The notes under the pieces were generated by a model. The model was not told the origin of the DNA. It was given only the letters and a program-made list of their open reading frames with translations, and made no database searches. From Hemerocallis citrina (Eukaryota; Streptophyta; Magnoliopsida; Asparagales; Asphodelaceae), in the NCBI GenBank assembly GCA_017893485.1, contig CM030363.1:113083073-113147072 (forward strand): a stretch of DNA of 64,000 nucleotides, written 5' to 3'. This document shows, in pieces, positions 23,124-34,504 of this stretch; within the stretch, counting starts at the first letter, position 1; every line of letters begins with the position of its first letter. The position numbers and the translations under genes are program-made.

Positions 23124-24076
23124 CAGTTCTTAGTGATGAAGATCACCTGGTCGATGGAGAAGTTGGCAGAATTACATCAGGGAGATCGTGAGACTGCATG
23201 GAATTCTTGTGTCGATTGTTGCAGATCGAGATGCACGGTTTACGTCACACTTTTGGAGGAGCCTTTAGACTGCTTTGGGAACCAGGGTTGATTTCAGTGC
23301 TACTTTCCATCCTCAAACTGATGGGCATACTGAAAGGGTTAATCGTGTGTTAAAGGACATGTTGACATGTTGTGTGATGGATTTCAGCAGAAACTGGGAG
23401 AGGCACTTAGCTCTGGTAGAGTTTGCCTACAATAACAGTTTTCAGACCAGCATTGGCATGGCACCGTATGAGGCTTTGTAAGGGAGGAAGTGTAGAACGC
23501 AGGTGTGTTGGTATGAAGTGGAGGAAAGGCAGGTGTACAGGCCGAAGATAGTACAACCAACCTTGGAGAAAATAGAATTGATTCGGAAGAGACAGATCGA
23601 AGCACAAAGAAGACAAAAGAGCTATGCAGATAATCGGAGAAGGGATTTGGAATTCGAAGAAGGTGACTTTGTCTTCTTGAAGGTATCTCTGAGAAAGGGA
23701 GTGACCCGATTTGGGAAAGGAGAAAAGTTAGCCACAAGGTACATATGACCATATAAGATACTGAAGAGGATTGGGAAGACAGCTTATCGGTTGGAATTAC
23801 TGGAAGAGCTAGCCCAAGTGCACAATTCTTTCATGTGTCCATGTTGCGAGGCTACATTCCAGATCCAAGTCATCACTTACCAGAAGTACCAGAAGGTCTA
23901 CAGATAAATCTGAGTAATAAAGAGCATCCAGTGGATATCGTGGATTGACAGGAAAAGATTTTGAGGAACAAAACTATACCCATGGTCAAAGTAATGTGGA
24001 GGAATCAGCTAGTCGAGGGGGCAATTTGGGAATCAGAAGAGCGGATGATGAGTGAATATCCCGAACTTTTTTCTTA
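23124..24076 (+). pseudogene. pol: Element A integrase C-terminal half and chromodomain-like tail
   Basis: Integrase resumes after element B with [17 protein letters not shown] and [15 protein letters not shown] (second Asp). It continues through FHPQTDGHTERVNRVLKDML, where the catalytic Glu lies, and FAYNNSFQTSIGMAPYEAL. A stop near 23480 is followed by the frame to 23748 (KSYADNRRRDLEFEEGDFVF and GVTRFGKGEKLA). After a further frameshift comes HVSMLRGYIPDPSHH, and finally EKILRNKTIPMVKVMWRN with IWESEERMMSEYPELF, the C-terminal chromodomain-like block of Tekay elements. The frame ends at TAA 24074-24076. Confidence 0.88.
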
Positions 24077-24118
24077 AAACCCTGTATATCTTTATCATTT
24101 ACCCTTCACTCTTAAGCG

Positions 24119-24138
24119 TAGTTCTGAGGACAGAACTA
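24119..24138 (+). promoter_or_regulatory. Hairpin upstream of the polypurine tract, element A
   Basis: Perfect 8-bp inverted repeat, TAGTTCTG and CAGAACTA, around the loop AGGA, 17 nt before the 3' LTR and after the pol stop codon. The same structure with other stem bases is present in elements E and F, which argues that the RNA or DNA fold is conserved. Confidence 0.7.
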
Positions 24139-24141
24139 TTA

Positions 24142-24152
24142 TAAGGAGGGAG
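24142..24152 (+). other. Polypurine tract of element A
   Basis: TAAGGAGGGAG directly before the 3' LTR, the expected plus-strand primer. Confidence 0.85.
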
Positions 24153-25435
24153 TGTTGTAACATCCCAGAAAATGTTTATTTTAATATTTTATTTTGCACG
24201 TAATTTTGGGCACGTGTCGATTAATGAATTTCTCTTGAGTCATGAAAATTTTCCTCTCATTTTACAAGTCACTAATATGGGGTTTATTTTTTTCCAACTA
24301 CATTTAAATCTATATTTTGTAACACACTAAAACTATTATAAATTAAAGCCCCTAATTATTATGTGTGCATTCAACGTGCATGAACTCTTATTTAAAATTT
24401 TAGATAAACTAGTACACATTACAATGTGTAACATACACACCTAATTTAATTAAAAACTAATAATAAAATTCTATGAAGAAGTGTGCACACACATAAGGTG
24501 CATGTGCATGTGCTCTCCTTCCAAGAAGTGGCCGGCCAATGTGAGAGAGGGGAGAGTGGGTGAGTTAGTGTGTGAGTGGGGAACTCTTTTATGAGTTTGT
24601 GAGTTATTATAGCCACTCACTATTTCAGCCCATAAGTATCTTCTCACTTTAGCCATATAGGGGAAAAAAGGGAGAGAAGAGAAAGAGAGTGAAGGTGTGC
24701 TTTCGGGAATTTGGAGCTAGGAGCATGGGGAATTTTTGGAGAAGTTTGGAACTTTTGCTAGGAGTCTCTACTACTTGGAATTCCCTTTTTAAGTTGTCTT
24801 CTAAGTAGATTGTACTTGATTAGCCATGACATGTGTAGATGCTAATTTAATTGTTGTGTATAAGTGTAGAAGTTTTCTAGAATTGTAATTGTGCACTCTT
24901 AGTCATAGTTAATATGTGAATGTATGGGGTTTTCATTGTTTCTGAAAGGTTATTAATTGTGTATGTTAGAAATATGTAGATGGATAATAAAATTGGCATG
25001 TTGGTGTAAAGTGACATCTCTAGTAATATTTATTCGTACATACTTAATTACAATCATGTAATAGATAATAGAATTAATAAGTGTTTTATGGAATTCTTAT
25101 CTAGGGGAAAATCTATAAAATAAACTCATGGAATTAAATTTCTCTATATGCAATGGTGTAATGTGAAAACTCCCCAAAAATATAGTTGTATAGGGAACAA
25201 TAATTTATATAGTACAAGTTGTAGAACTATGAACAATTCATGAAAGTTGGGTAATATTTCCCTTTATTTTGATTGTTATAGGATTTAATTTAGGCTAATA
25301 CACTAATGTTGAAGAAACTTACTCAAGAAATGATAAAATAATAATAATACGAAGATAATGAGAGATCTAAATTTTAAAGTAATTTAGAAACAGATGGTTC
25401 TAATAAAAGAATAACAATAGTAATATAATCAGAAT

Positions 25436-25705
25436 GTGAGGCCTGATAGCCTGGTCTTAGCATGTGGGTGTGTGCTCGGTGTACAGTGACCAGAGGTTCG
25501 AGCTCCAGTGGGGGTTTTTGTTTTTTTGTTTTTGTTTCTTTTTAAAATTCATAGAAGGTATCAAACAATAAGCGAGAACTTATTAGAAAATTTAGTTTAC
25601 AGTTTTACACCAAGCATGAGTTGGCTAGTTGGTGGTTGGGTGCACTTTAGGTTGTGGCCTGGGTTTGCTGTGTGCCTGGGTTCGATCCCGAGTGTACCTA
25701 TATTG
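25436..25705 (+). repeat. tRNA-like modules, 3' LTR copies
   Basis: B-box matches GGTTCGAGCTC (near 25496) and GGTTCGATCCC (near 25679), each preceded by an A-box-like sequence. They are the counterparts of 2487-2586 and 2671-2754. Confidence 0.4.
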
Positions 25706-25993
25706 TTCTTTTAATATTTTGGGCTTTTTCATGTTTCTAAAAATTGGAGAAAATTGTAGAAATATTTTAGATTATTATGTTGATTTAAGTCCGTTGACCA
25801 GCAAGTTGGGATAAATAAAAATTAAGACGTAGCCAGTGTCGGCTAACAATTCTCCTTGTGTTGATTTAAGTCCGGTGGGGTAAGCTAACTCTAGGTCAGA
25901 ATGATTGTAATTAAACCTAATGACCTGCACTAGATTAGGGAGGTGATGAAGTAAGGGCAAACATGAGTATGAGGACCTCAATTGGTATGCGGT

Positions 25994-26113
25994 GTAAGAT
26001 TGTCTCCCTAGAATTATTGGGGTGTGATTGGGAGTGTCCCCAGCTCATTTGCGGTAAGATTGTCTCCCTAGAATTATTAGGGTGTGATTGGGAGTGTCCC
26101 CAGCTCATTTGCG
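25994..26113 (+). repeat. 60-bp tandem duplication in the 3' LTR of A
   Basis: Two units beginning GTAAGATTGTCTCCC at 25994 and 26054 differ at about one position. The 5' LTR has a single diverged unit. Confidence 0.93.
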
Positions 26114-26845
26114 GTGTGGGATTCATCTCCAGAAATATCAGGATCGAGGTGATGTTCATGGGGTGTTTGGTGACTATTGAGGCGTCATAGCTTGCGGTGT
26201 GAAGTTGGATCCCTAGAATTATCGAGATGTGATTGGGAGTGTCCCCAGCTCATCTGCGGTGTGGGATTCATCTCCGAAATTATCAAGGCATGTGCTTAAT
26301 ACTCACGGATTATCTAAATCTTATGCTAGTCACAGGTGAAAATTTGCATAACGAGGGACTGAACCCTATAATGAGGACTACGATAAGGGCTTGCCCCCAG
26401 ACCTATGTAGTATGAGATGCATAGAATCAGAACAAATGTGTATTAGTGGCATCGTAAGTGTACATGTCTGCATTAGACATTAAAATCATATCATACACTG
26501 ACATAATTAAGATAGTCACTTTTCTATTTTTGGTGCATTCAAGTTGGTGATAAAATGGTGAAATCGTTGTATTATATCATTGCGTCAATTGTATGCAACT
26601 GACGTGCCCACAATTTTCTATTTGCAGGACTGGATCCGGCATGGACTCACTGTGGTGGGTTGACAAAAGATTGAAGAGCTTTCATTAACATATATTGTAT
26701 TGTACTTATTTATTTCTGTTGTGCTATTGTAAAGAACAATGTTGTAAATAAAAAGTTTGAAATTACTTGTAAATTTGTACTAAGTTGAAGTAAAAGATCC
26801 TGTTTGTGCTACAAATTACCTATGTTTGGAATTCAGTGCATTACA

Positions 26846-28644
26846 ATGAATGCAATTAATATTGTGTCTAGAACCTAACTAGGGATAGAATGAATTGAAC
26901 CTTGTTGGAGTTGAGTTCATGTTGGAACCAGGTCTACACTAACTCGACCAACTTAACACCCAACTTGTATCAGCTGATTTCAACAAATGTTTGAAATTTT
27001 TCTCAAGCACTCTAGGGTATGGCCGACCCAACATGGGTAGTGGGATGAGGAGGTTGGGCATTCCAAGAGTCACCTAAATTAAGTGGTGAAAATGGGTAAA
27101 AATTTGTATGAACACAGGTAGAAATCAATGTAAGTTTGTAACATCTCAAACTCCCAACCCTTGAGCTCCTAGCTGGACAAATATGAAGGGTTGAAGCCTC
27201 TATGCTTCATTTGGTGTGTGACAACAAATCATATCATTCTAGTGAGAGTTTTAGTTGAAGGTGGAAACGACGACTAGAGACTTAAAGACAAAGATTCCAA
27301 CAGGGAGATGGGTGTTCTCTCCTTTCTCATGGGTGTTTTGTTATTATAAAATAATTTCATGCAAGGAGATATTGTTGGAATGTTGAATTGTTACATATCT
27401 AAGAATTATGTGCAAATTGTAGAGATTAAGTTGGGTGGAAATTCTCTTATTTCCTCACTATTGTTTTAGGGTAAATTGTTGTTTTTTTCATTTAGTAACA
27501 TGCTAGGTTGCTATTAAAAAATGACTATCATCTACTCATGATCATAGGAAGTATGTTAGTAAACAAATAGTCGAGTAGAGATAAAAATGTTAGTTTTGCT
27601 ATTCATTAATTGCTTAGTCGTTTAGTACTTTGTTCATACAAGAAAAAATTATAGTTTGAATATCTTTAATGATTAGAATCATGTTAGGCTAATGTATCGA
27701 ACATTACTAATTAAAAAGTTAATCCGGAATGAAGATAAACAAGAAATACACATAAACGCGATATATGCTCACCGATTTGATCTAATTTTCATTAACTGTG
27801 AATGACTGTCTACTTCAACATTAAAGGTTTGTAAGTGCACTTAAATGAACTCTAAACCACTGTCAATATGTTAGTCTGGATTTAGTAGTGATAGTACATG
27901 AATAGCAATTGTTTTCGATTCGAATAGAGCTCAAAATGACTTTTCAGGACTGTTGTTATGTGCTGTTATTTTGGGACTGTCAACCTTATTTTCTTATTTT
28001 TTTTAATTGTTGGTTGGAGACCTTGTTTCTTGTGCTCAAGAGGTGTTAGAAATGGTGATTAACTAATACAGGAGATTGTCCGAGTTTGGGCCTCAAATTC
28101 AGCCCAATTCAAGTACTGTTCATGGTCGGGTTGGCCACTGTTTGAGGCTGGGTTGGCCAATGTGAGAACCAAGTCAGCCATTATGTGGGATGAGTGTGAA
28201 GTTCGATTCGGTCGAGTTTGTACTTTTGTCAGATGGGTTGAATTTATGCAGTGTTTAAGTTATGGTCCGACCAAAGGAAGATTAGTCATATAGTTTGTCT
28301 CCTTTAACTGATCAACTATTGAGAATAAGTTGATTTAGTAGTGATAGAATTCTGATAGAGAGCAAGTGCTTGATTGGAAGCTAATAGAATATCAGTATAA
28401 CTTAAATAGGTTGAGACCTAGAGTCGTGTAAAGATTGTGGGTCACATAAAGTAGAGAGAGATGGGATAATTTGATTTATATGTTGCCTACAAAATAATTT
28501 GTAGTAGGAATTCTTGAGCAACTAGTACCCTAAGTTCCTTTATTCCAATTAGCAAATGATTAAGTTGTTGTTAAGATATCCAGTTCGTAGCTAGCTCCGT
28601 AAACTAAGGTCTGAGCTTTAGAGTTTGAATGAGCTTTTGGATAT
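26846..28644. other. Non-coding DNA between nests, no recognised feature
   Basis: No domain, long frame or tandem array seen. The start may continue the LTR-like sequence of 1017-1162. TGTAACATCTCAAAC at 27137 resembles an LTR start, but no matching end or repeat was found. Confidence 0.5.
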
Positions 28645-29990
28645 TGATGAGTGAAATTTTTATATAATTTTTATTACTTTTTTATGTATTAAAATTGCAA
28701 GTTCTCGTTTATTTTTTTAAAATTTATCTTATATTTACTTATTTTTATTTGTTTGATCGACTTTTTAGGAATGAGAACGATAAGTACACTATGAGAGCGA
28801 TTTTGGTGAAATCAAGGAAGAGTGCAAGGATAAAGATTTCAAAAATTTTAAATTGATTTTATGTGAAGACTTCCGGAGGATTCAACCATTCAATTGTACA
28901 TGTTTACAAACTGGCCCTTTGAGAACCTATAGAAAATAATATGGGCAACTACGGGGTGGAATGAAATTTTCTAATAAAAAATCAAAGAAGAAAATAAATA
29001 GCCCGGATTTAAAAGTTGAGTGGAATTAAATTAGGGTTAGTTAATTAATTAATTTAAAATTTAATAGATTAATCTTAATCTATAGATTTTATCTAATTAA
29101 TTAATTATCTATTCTTAATTAACCCTAAGCATATTTAAATATACACCAACTTCAAATAGAAAGTGGCAACTTAAAAAAAGACAGCTTCCAACTTCAACTA
29201 GTTATTTATTCTCTCTTTTAATTTTCATTTTTTCTTATGCAATCCAAAAATATGTTTGTTAGTTGCAAAATTATCATTAACTAATTCTATTTATCTAGGA
29301 CTTCAATGTAGCCTAATTTTGAGAACACAATTTGAACTCCGTGTTATTTTATTTTTCTAATTTTTCATGGTTGTGTATTTAATTTTTGTTCTTAATGCTT
29401 ACAGTTGATTGGCCAATTATTGTTTAATTTATTGAATCATGGAGAGACTGAGAGGTAATTTGTGATTTAGAATTATAGAATTAAACACCATTGATGGAGC
29501 GAAATTAGAGATGATTTAAAGCGATTAATGTGACTATAAAAAAATCCATTGAACTTAATGAGTCTTCAATTATTTAAATTTGCATAGAGATATGATAAAT
29601 TACCAGTTGGGGATATTTTTGGTGTTGTTCAATAGAAAACACTGAATATATATGAGACTTTGGACTACAACTTGGAAAAGTAAAATTTCTAGTTACATGA
29701 AATTATGAATTGTGTGAGATTAACTATGTGAAACCGAAAGCCCTAGAATTAGTTTTGCTATTAACAAATCATAAAATTTCAGATTTTGTTTTTTTTAATT
29801 AGTTTAGTTCTTTCCTTTAGTTTAATTTAGTTTAGTTACTATTTTTATCATATTTTCGACATTCCAAATAGTAGTCAGTCTAATAAATTTCAGTACTCAA
29901 TAAAATAATTAGTCCTTGTGGGTTCGACACTCTTTTCATTTAAACTATACAAATTGTTGCGATTTTGTACACTTGCAAATAATCACATCA
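28645..29990 (+). repeat. Athila-type 5' LTR
   Basis: The right end is firm: ATCACATCA followed by the primer site. The left end is inferred from TGATGAGTGAAATTTTT, similar to Athila-type LTR starts. Terminal TG and CA are present. There is no second LTR in the window because the element is truncated by LTR D, so the left boundary could not be confirmed. Confidence 0.6.
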
Positions 29991-29996
29991 AGTTTT

Positions 29997-30014
29997 TGGC
30001 GCTGCTGCCGGGGA
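29997..30014 (+). other. Athila primer-binding site (tRNA-Asp type)
   Basis: TGGCGCTGCTGCCGGGGA lies 6 nt after the LTR. It resembles the Athila site TGGCGCCGTTGCCGGGGA, complementary to tRNA-Asp, with two changes. Confidence 0.88.
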
Positions 30015-30150
30015 CTAATTATTCTTTTATTGATATTGATAATTGCATTATTTTTACTAATTTGGACTTCTCTTGTTATTTTTTATTTTTATCTTTTAGT
30101 TTTATTCTGTTATTTAATAGCAATATTTCTAGACATATAAGTGTATAAAC

Positions 30151-31390
30151 ATGTCAAACGAGGGTAATAGAGAGGAGGCTAAGGCTTTGAGGAATTACGC
30201 TATGCCCTCGGTTAATAGAACATCAAGCATAAAAAGGCCGGCTATACAAACTTACAATTTTGAGATTAAACCGATGACCATTCAAATGATTCAATAGACT
30301 GTTCAGTTTGAGAGACTATCGCATTAGGATCCTAATGTTCACATTGTAAACTTTCTAGAGAAATTTGCGACAGTTTCAAGAATAATGGAATATCAAATGA
30401 TGCAATCCGATTGAGACTCTTTCCTTTTTCACTAAAAGATAAGGGAAAGGCTTGGTTAAATTTTTTACCACCAGGTGTTATTACTACTTGGGAGGAATTT
30501 ACACAAAAATTTATGGCTAAGTATTTCCCTCCAGCAAAAACAGTAAAGCTAAGAAATGACATTACCACATTTATTCAATGTGAGAATGAATCTTTGTATG
30601 ACACATGTGGGAGGTATAAAGATTTATTGAGAGAGTGTCATCATCATGAACTACCAAAATGCTGCAAGTCCAAATATTCTATGACGGTTTGGGAGTTACA
30701 AATCGATCTATGGTAGATGCAGCAGCTGGAGGAGCTCTTCTGAGCGAAACTCATGAAGCGGCCTATTAGCTTTTAGAGGTGATGACATCTAACAATTACT
30801 AATGGTCTTCAGAGAGAGCAATGCCAAGAAAAGCAGTTGGAGTTTATGAGCTTGATCCTATTACCACATTGGTTGCACAAATTGCTAATTTATCTAAACA
30901 ACTAGGTAAGATGAATATTAAAGCTATTGAAACTAATATTATTTGTGATCATTGTGTAGGAAATCACTCAAGTATTGATTGCCAAGTGAGAAATCTATTT
31001 GCTTAACCACATTCCTATCAAGCAAATTACGTGTCCAACTTTCAACATCAAAACAATCCTTGTTTGAACACGTATAATCTAGGATGAAGGAACCACCCCA
31101 ATTTTTCTTGGAACAACAATCAAAGAGCAATTAGACCACCTCAAAATTTTCCATAGCATGAAAAAAAGCCGACACTTGAAAAGATGTTCATGCAAAACAT
31201 GCAAAAGACGAAGTTGGCGATAAAAAATAATACGACTTCAATTTGTAACTTTGAGGCTCAGATTGGTCAGCTTTCAAATATTCTTACAGAAAAAACAGTA
31301 GGAACCTTATGTAGTAACCCAGTGACCAATCCTAAGGAGCATGTCAACGCAATATCACTGAGAAGTGGGAGAATATTTGACCAACCATGA
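30151..31390 (+). pseudogene. gag: Athila gag, broken
   Basis: Starts at ATG 30151 (MSNEGNREEAK). The first frame stops near 30296. The capsid block is clear at 30411-30716: IRLRLFPFSLKDKGKAWLNF, ITTWEEFTQKFMAKYFP and KLRNDITTF, a signature of Athila gag. A frameshift precedes a VDAAAGGALLSETHEAAY block. The frame from 30821 holds a zinc knuckle CDHCVGNHSSIDC (CX2CX3HX4C, the usual Athila spacing), then QANYV and FEAQIGQLSNIL with NAISLRSGR, typical of the gag-protease border. At least four stops and two frame changes occur. Confidence 0.88.
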
Positions 31391-31499
31391 GCACAAATTA
31401 CCGAACTAGATGTGGTTGAAAAGCAAGATATATTCGAGCCAACTTTGGAGGAACAAATGCAGCAGGTGGCCTAACCACCATTCTGAAAAGAATAACGGA

Positions 31500-32077
31500 A
31501 TTTCAAACCTCACAGTTTCCATGGAGTTTAATTCTGAAACTTATCCTAATTCACCTTATGATCCACTATTCCTATTCCGCAAAGACATTAAAAATAATCT
31601 TGAAAATCGATTCTCTAAATTTTTACGTATTTTTAAGAAATTGCATATTAATATTCCTCTTATTGAAGCTTTAGAACATATGCCTAAATATGCTAAATTT
31701 TTTATGTATATTTTATCAAACAAGCAGAAGTTGGAGGACCATGAAACAGTTATGCTAACTGAAGAGAGTTGTGCAATTTTACAAAAGAAGTTGCCTCCTA
31801 AATTGAAAGATCCAGGGAGTTTTACGATACCTTGCACAATTTCAAAATTCTTCTTTTCATAAAGTTTTATGTGATTTAGGGACAAGTATTAATCTTATGT
31901 CTTTTTCGATTTTCAGGAAACTTGGTATTGGAGAAGTAAAGCCTACTACAATTTCTTTGCAATTGGCATTCAAATCTATCAAGTACCCAAGAGGTATAAT
32001 TGAAGATGTTTTGGTGAAGGTAGACAAGTTCATATTTTTAGTTGATTTCATAATGCTTGACATAGAGAAAGATGCAC
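31500..32077 (+). pseudogene. pol: Athila protease, truncated
   Basis: Frame 31500-31862 gives the pre-protease block FKKLHINIPLIEALEHMPKY and CAILQKKLPPKLKDPGSFTI. After a frameshift at about 31862 comes LCDLGTSINLM, the aspartic protease active site in its Athila form, then PTTISLQLAFKSIKYPRGII and VLVKVDKFIFLVDFIMLD. Homology ends at 32077, exactly where an LTR beginning TGTAACCCC starts. RT, RNase H and integrase of this Athila copy are not in the window; they would lie beyond 64000 if the insertion was simple. Confidence 0.88.
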
Positions 32078-34504
32078 TGTAACCCCTGTATTTTATTTTC
32101 TTGTATTTTTGTATGTATTTATTTTCTGAGTATTTATTCTGATTGTACTCTTTCGTCCTTTTCTAAACCGTGTATTTGTTCCTTCGTTCTCGATAAATCC
32201 ATCTTTTTTGTCGTGTGTGAGTTCAATCTTCTGATTTTTTTTCCTTCTTCTAATTTTGTCTTCGGATAAATTGCTAAATTCAAAAATTTAATTGTTTCAT
32301 GGCCAAATTAATTATCTTTTGCTTCCTACCCTGTTGGATCCAAATCTTAACCCAAGCTACCCTATTAAAACCCTATAATTATCTCCCTATTAAATTTTTA
32401 AACCCGTTTACCCAATAACCTGTTTACCCCTAACCCTAATTCACCTCCTATATATAACCCACTGTTAAACCCTAATTAATCCAACTTAATTACTTTCTAA
32501 TCACCACAGCCCCCCCCCCCCTCTCTCACTGTTACTTCATCCCCTACCTCCAACATCTTCCGTTCAGCTGTTTCCCAACCTCCGAAACCTTCCATCTCCA
32601 TCCCGTCCTCGTTGCTCCATCTCCTCGACCACCACCTCGTCCTCCTGACCCCGCTCCTTGGAGCATCTCGTCGACACTCGACCAACCTAGCGGCGTTACC
32701 ATTTCGACGTCGACTCTCCCCATCAGTCGAGCCCCCCGCAATCCTCGTCAACCCATCACCGCAGTCGCCTCACCCTCCTCTGAGTGCCTCCCGCTCACAC
32801 CCACGCCTGCTTTCCCTTGCCCTAGTCGATAGCCGATCCCCATCGACTGTCCTCGACGCTGCCATCACCTCCCTGCTGTCGAGCTACCCTCGACAGCACC
32901 ACCTCCGATTATCTCCTGCTGTGCCATGTCAACCACCGCAGTTTCGACGACCCCCTGCAATCGGCACCCTCACTGTCGTCGGCCTTCCCAAATGCAACAT
33001 CACCTCCATCCGGCCATTTGAATCTGACCCATCCGATCAACCCGATCTTGATCACCAGTAAAGATGTACGATAATAGTCTTCTACTTTCTCTTCACACTA
33101 GCTGTAAGACACATATATCTCTTCCCCTATATCATTCTTTCTCCTGCTTTAGACCCATAACACACTTAATGTGGTAAACATTATTAAGTGCTTGTAATAT
33201 ATTTTGAGGTAGACAATATGTCTTCCTTTTTCTGGTAAAAATAAAATAAAGTTGTCCAGGATCCGTGCATTGTGTTCGTTGTCCAGGATCCATTCCCGTT
33301 ATTCTTTCGTCGGATTCATCATCACCCTAAGGCAACTTGTATATTCTTTTTGTTTATATACAAATACAAAATACCGCATATAGTCTCGCTCTCATTTTTG
33401 TGTTTATTCTCATGATGATCCCTTGATAAATCTTGATCTCGTTCGTTTGATCCATTCATAGTCATGATCCATCATAGTTGTCACACACACTACATGAAAA
33501 TAAACTAGATCTAGATAGACTCTTGATGCATGTATATATATTCTTCGTGACCTATGATATGTTGTGTATTTGTTGCATGCTTGGTATATTAGATGTGTTA
33601 TCTCGTTGTAGACTTGTTATTACTCATGCCATGTTGATTTGAATATTTAATATATCATTTCTTGCATTATATTCTAAATTGAAGCTATTATAGATAAGTT
33701 GTTTGATAAAATGCATGAAAGAATTCTGTTTTGCTACTACCCTATTTTGATTCAACGTTTTAGACCTTGTTCAGGTTAGTAAAATAAATTATTTCATTGT
33801 CTATTTTTCAGAACTTTCTACGGATCTCACTTTCGATTTTTTATGTGTGAGTTATCGCTGTTTTACTGCATCTGTGTTGAAATTTCCAGATTCTGTTTTA
33901 AGAGATCGTTGTACGTTATATTGTGTTAAAATTGATGTTAAAAGTAAGATTTGTCTTCAATATTTTTCTTGGTATGTCTAGACATGAATGGGATCAACCA
34001 CTAATTTTTTTAGAATTGTTTAATGACTTTTACAATTTATTTCATGCTTGTGAAACTAATCATATTATTGTCAAACTGCATGCTGTTCAGTAACGAACTC
34101 TATTTTCATCCTGATTCCAGTCGCTATTGATTAAAACTTTGTGATATGAAATATAGCCTGCTATGTCTATTTTACGATCGTTTTCATGGATTTGAATTCC
34201 GAGTTGTATTTTGCGATTTATCACTGTTTTGGTACTGCTGTGTTCAGAATTTCAGATTCATAAACTTGCTGAATTATTCTGTTTTCCGAATTTATTTGAC
34301 TATGCTATCTGAAGTGGAATTTTATGAAATTTTACATGCTTATACTAGACATGCTAGGGGATCTTCCAGATTTTTCTTAGATTTAATTACTATTTTTAAT
34401 GCTATTTTCATGCTTATAACTAAAACTTTGTATTTTCTGGCTGAACATGAATTCTATATAAAACACTGTTTTGAGCCATGTTTCTGTAGTTGTTATATGA
34501 CTTG
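32078..34504 (+). mobile_element. LTR D, left portion (Tekay-type, same LTR class as E and F)
   Basis: Begins TGTAACCCCTG within the Athila protease. Structure matches the LTRs of E, F and H: AT-rich start, telomere-box-like CCCTAA stretch, TATA box at 32447-32457, then a GC-rich leader (about 32510-33060) with a 149-codon Pro/Ser-rich frame (32612-33061), GATC-rich stretch and internal 370-bp units (near 33850 and 34225). The 149-codon frame has no recognisable domain. Interrupted at 34504 by element E; continues at 52072. Confidence 0.78.
32447..32457 (+). promoter_or_regulatory. LTR D TATA box
   Basis: CTATATATAAC follows CCCTAACCCTAA and precedes the GC-rich leader, the same order as in H (TATA near 52980) and F (54431). 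Confidence 0.6.

Larger units (their letters stand above)
1163..26845 (+). mobile_element. Element A: Tekay-type Ty3/gypsy retrotransposon, internally deleted and interrupted
   Basis: Complete outer boundaries are visible. The LTRs begin TGTAACATCC and end GCATTACA. The flanks are ATGAT on the left (1158-1162) and ATGAA on the right (26846-26850), a 5-bp target duplication with one change. An initiator-Met primer site follows the 5' LTR, and a hairpin and polypurine tract precede the 3' LTR. Internal order is acidic ORF, gag with CCHC knuckle, RNase H end, integrase, chromodomain-like tail. Protease and most RT are deleted. Element B is inserted in the integrase. Removing B leaves about 9.8 kb. 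The integrase plus C-terminal chromodomain-like block and the LTR style point to the Tekay clade. Confidence 0.9.
24156..26845 (+). repeat. Element A 3' LTR
   Basis: 2690 bp, TGTAACATCC to GCATTACA. Relative to the 5' LTR it lacks about 700 bp near 25785 and has a 60-bp tandem duplication at 25994-26113. It retains both tRNA-like modules. Confidence 0.9.

Noticed and set aside
27137..27160. Another LTR start (TGTAACATCTC)
   Set aside because: No matching end, duplicate or target duplication found in the window; recorded only as a resemblance.
32612..33061. Host protein-coding gene in the GC-rich stretch
   Set aside because: The same GC-rich segment recurs at the same place in the LTRs of this class, so it is part of the LTR.
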